Shown one piece after another: positions 62,183-64,000 of a DNA stretch of 64,000 bases. The stretch is taken from the NCBI RefSeq assembly GCF_019083965.1, contig NZ_JAHRCY010000014.1, positions 1,940 to 65,939 of the forward strand, written 5' to 3'. The stretch is from Catellatospora tritici (lineage in GTDB: Bacteria; Actinomycetota; Actinomycetes; Mycobacteriales; Micromonosporaceae). The notes below the pieces were generated by a model. It did no database searches. It was given only the letters and a program-made list of their open reading frames with translations, and was not told the DNA's origin. Numbering within the stretch: position 1 is the stretch's first letter; the number at the start of each line of letters is the position of its first letter. Both the position numbers and the translations under genes were made by a program.

Positions 62183-62755
62183 ATGACCCGGGCACTGATC
62201 ATCGTCGACGTGCAGAACGACTTCTGCGAGGGCGGATCGCTGGCGGTGGCGGGCGGTGCGGCCGTGGCCGCGAACCTGTCCGCGAAGCTGTCGGACGACG
62301 CCGCGGGCGAGCACCGCTGGCAGCACGTCGTGGCCACGCAGGACCACCACACCGACCCGGGCGACCACTTCGGCAACCCGCCGGACTACGCGTCGAGCTG
62401 GCCGGTGCACTGCGTCGCCGACACGTTCGGCGCCGAGTTCCACCCCGAGCTGGACACCGACCGGGTCGAGGCGGTGTTCCGCAAGGGCGAGTACGCGGCG
62501 GCCTACTCGGGGTTCGAGGGGCACACCGCCGGCGTCGGCCTGGCGACCTGGCTGCGCGAGCGCGACGTGACCGAAGTGGACGTCGTCGGCATCGCCACCG
62601 ACCACTGTGTACGGGCGACCGCGCTCGACGCCGTCCGGGAGGGTTTCGACACCACCGTGGTGCTCGGGTACACCGCCGGCGTCGCTCCGGAGACGACAGA
62701 GCGGGCCGTCGAAGAGCTCCGAGCTGCGGGTGTGCACCTGGTGGAGACCATTTAG
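62183..62755 (+). CDS. pncA: Nicotinamidase
   Basis: The 190-residue product has the Asp of the triad in IIVDVQNDFCEGGSL, the metal ligands in QDHHTDPGDHF, K in FRKGEYAAAYSGFEG and the nucleophilic Cys in GIATDHCVRATALDA. It hydrolyses nicotinamide to nicotinate and ammonia. ATG 62183 follows GGGAGG. It belongs with pncB. Confidence 0.95.
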   Translation: MTRALIIVDVQNDFCEGGSLAVAGGAAVAANLSAKLSDDAAGEHRWQHVVATQDHHTDPGDHFGNPPDYASSWPVHCVADTFGAEFHPELDTDRVEAVFRKGEYAAAYSGFEGHTAGVGLATWLRERDVTEVDVVGIATDHCVRATALDAVREGFDTTVVLGYTAGVAPETTERAVEELRAAGVHLVETI

Positions 62756-62777
62756 GTCCGGTTTTAGGTAGGGCCTA

Positions 62778-62792
62778 TTCCTTTTTAAGGAA
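62778..62792. promoter_or_regulatory. AT-rich inverted repeat before the chitinase gene
   Basis: TTCCTT-TTT-AAGGAA lies in an AT-rich island about 60 bases before the chitinase start, next to CTTAACTTATTG. It could be part of the promoter or an operator, or end the pncA transcript. This is position and composition only. Confidence 0.35.
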
Positions 62793-62849
62793 ACTTAACT
62801 TATTGTTTGGCGCCATCGGGGGGACCGGCGTCAATCAATGAGGAGAACC

Positions 62850-64000
<1,151 letters not shown>

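Overview
The window comes from a high-GC actinomycete chromosome. The secreted CBM2/GH18 chitinase, tandem Ig-like L,D-transpeptidases, mec-cysO-cysM cysteine pathway, PimE-like mannosyltransferase and dispersed short palindromes suggest Micromonosporaceae (inference). Most genes are GC3-rich housekeeping or secretory genes. A less GC-biased stretch from about 3.9 to 14.5 kb, just downstream of a tRNA-Lys gene, looks accessory: small hypotheticals, two broken genes and a restriction-modification island.

Layout. 0-3.8 kb: end of an unknown gene, a C-terminally truncated AlaRS paralogue, a secreted metallophosphoesterase and tRNA-Lys. 4-8.9 kb: DUF4288, hypothetical, YcxB-like, zinc-ribbon and GNAT genes. 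9-13.6 kb: an island encoding two unrelated endonuclease homologues, NaeI-like and NgoMIV-like, whose named prototypes both recognise GCCGGC. It also has one C5 cytosine methyltransferase, a Vsr repair endonuclease and a third possible nuclease. 14-22 kb: a gene with several frameshifts, a SAH riboswitch with terminator upstream of ahcY, paired L,D-transpeptidases, tRNA-His, orn and a GT87 transferase. 22-29.6 kb: a copper/redox cluster (YcnI, CopC-CopD fusion, anti-sigma, ECF sigma, MauE, DsbA-like). 29.7-32.3 kb: an ECF metal transporter with a perfect Nur-type operator, hence probably nickel. 32.5-44.5 kb: peroxiredoxin, an odd tRNA-Leu(UAG), a collagen-like protein, a 1454-residue subtilase with Kelch repeats, an M14 carboxypeptidase and a SAM methyltransferase. 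44.6-52.6 kb: a complete histidine utilisation operon (RpiR regulator, hutU, M20 amidohydrolase, hutF, hutI, hutH). 52.6-60.6 kb: FAD monooxygenase, rdgB, rph, an MBL hydrolase, murI, cysM, cysO, mec, DUF2017 and clpS. 60.8-64 kb: pncB, pncA and the start of a chitinase.

Short repeats are a theme. A palindromic element of about 53 bp (ends like GTAAGAAGGGCACC) occurs at least four times, once inside a coding sequence, and a diverged longer relative forms the end of hutI. A different 65-bp palindrome interrupts hutF in frame. A 163-bp MITE-like element follows a membrane-protein gene. An 84-bp element between murI and the MBL gene forms a 27-codon ORF that overlaps both neighbours as ATGA.

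The strongest candidate for an unusual system is the GCCGGC island: two endonucleases of different folds and cut positions apparently share one methyltransferase plus Vsr. The truncated AlaRS, the type-I tRNA-Leu(UAG), the extended CysO tail and the coding-sequence palindromes also deserve attention. Family assignments come from recognition of motifs by eye; no database search was run.
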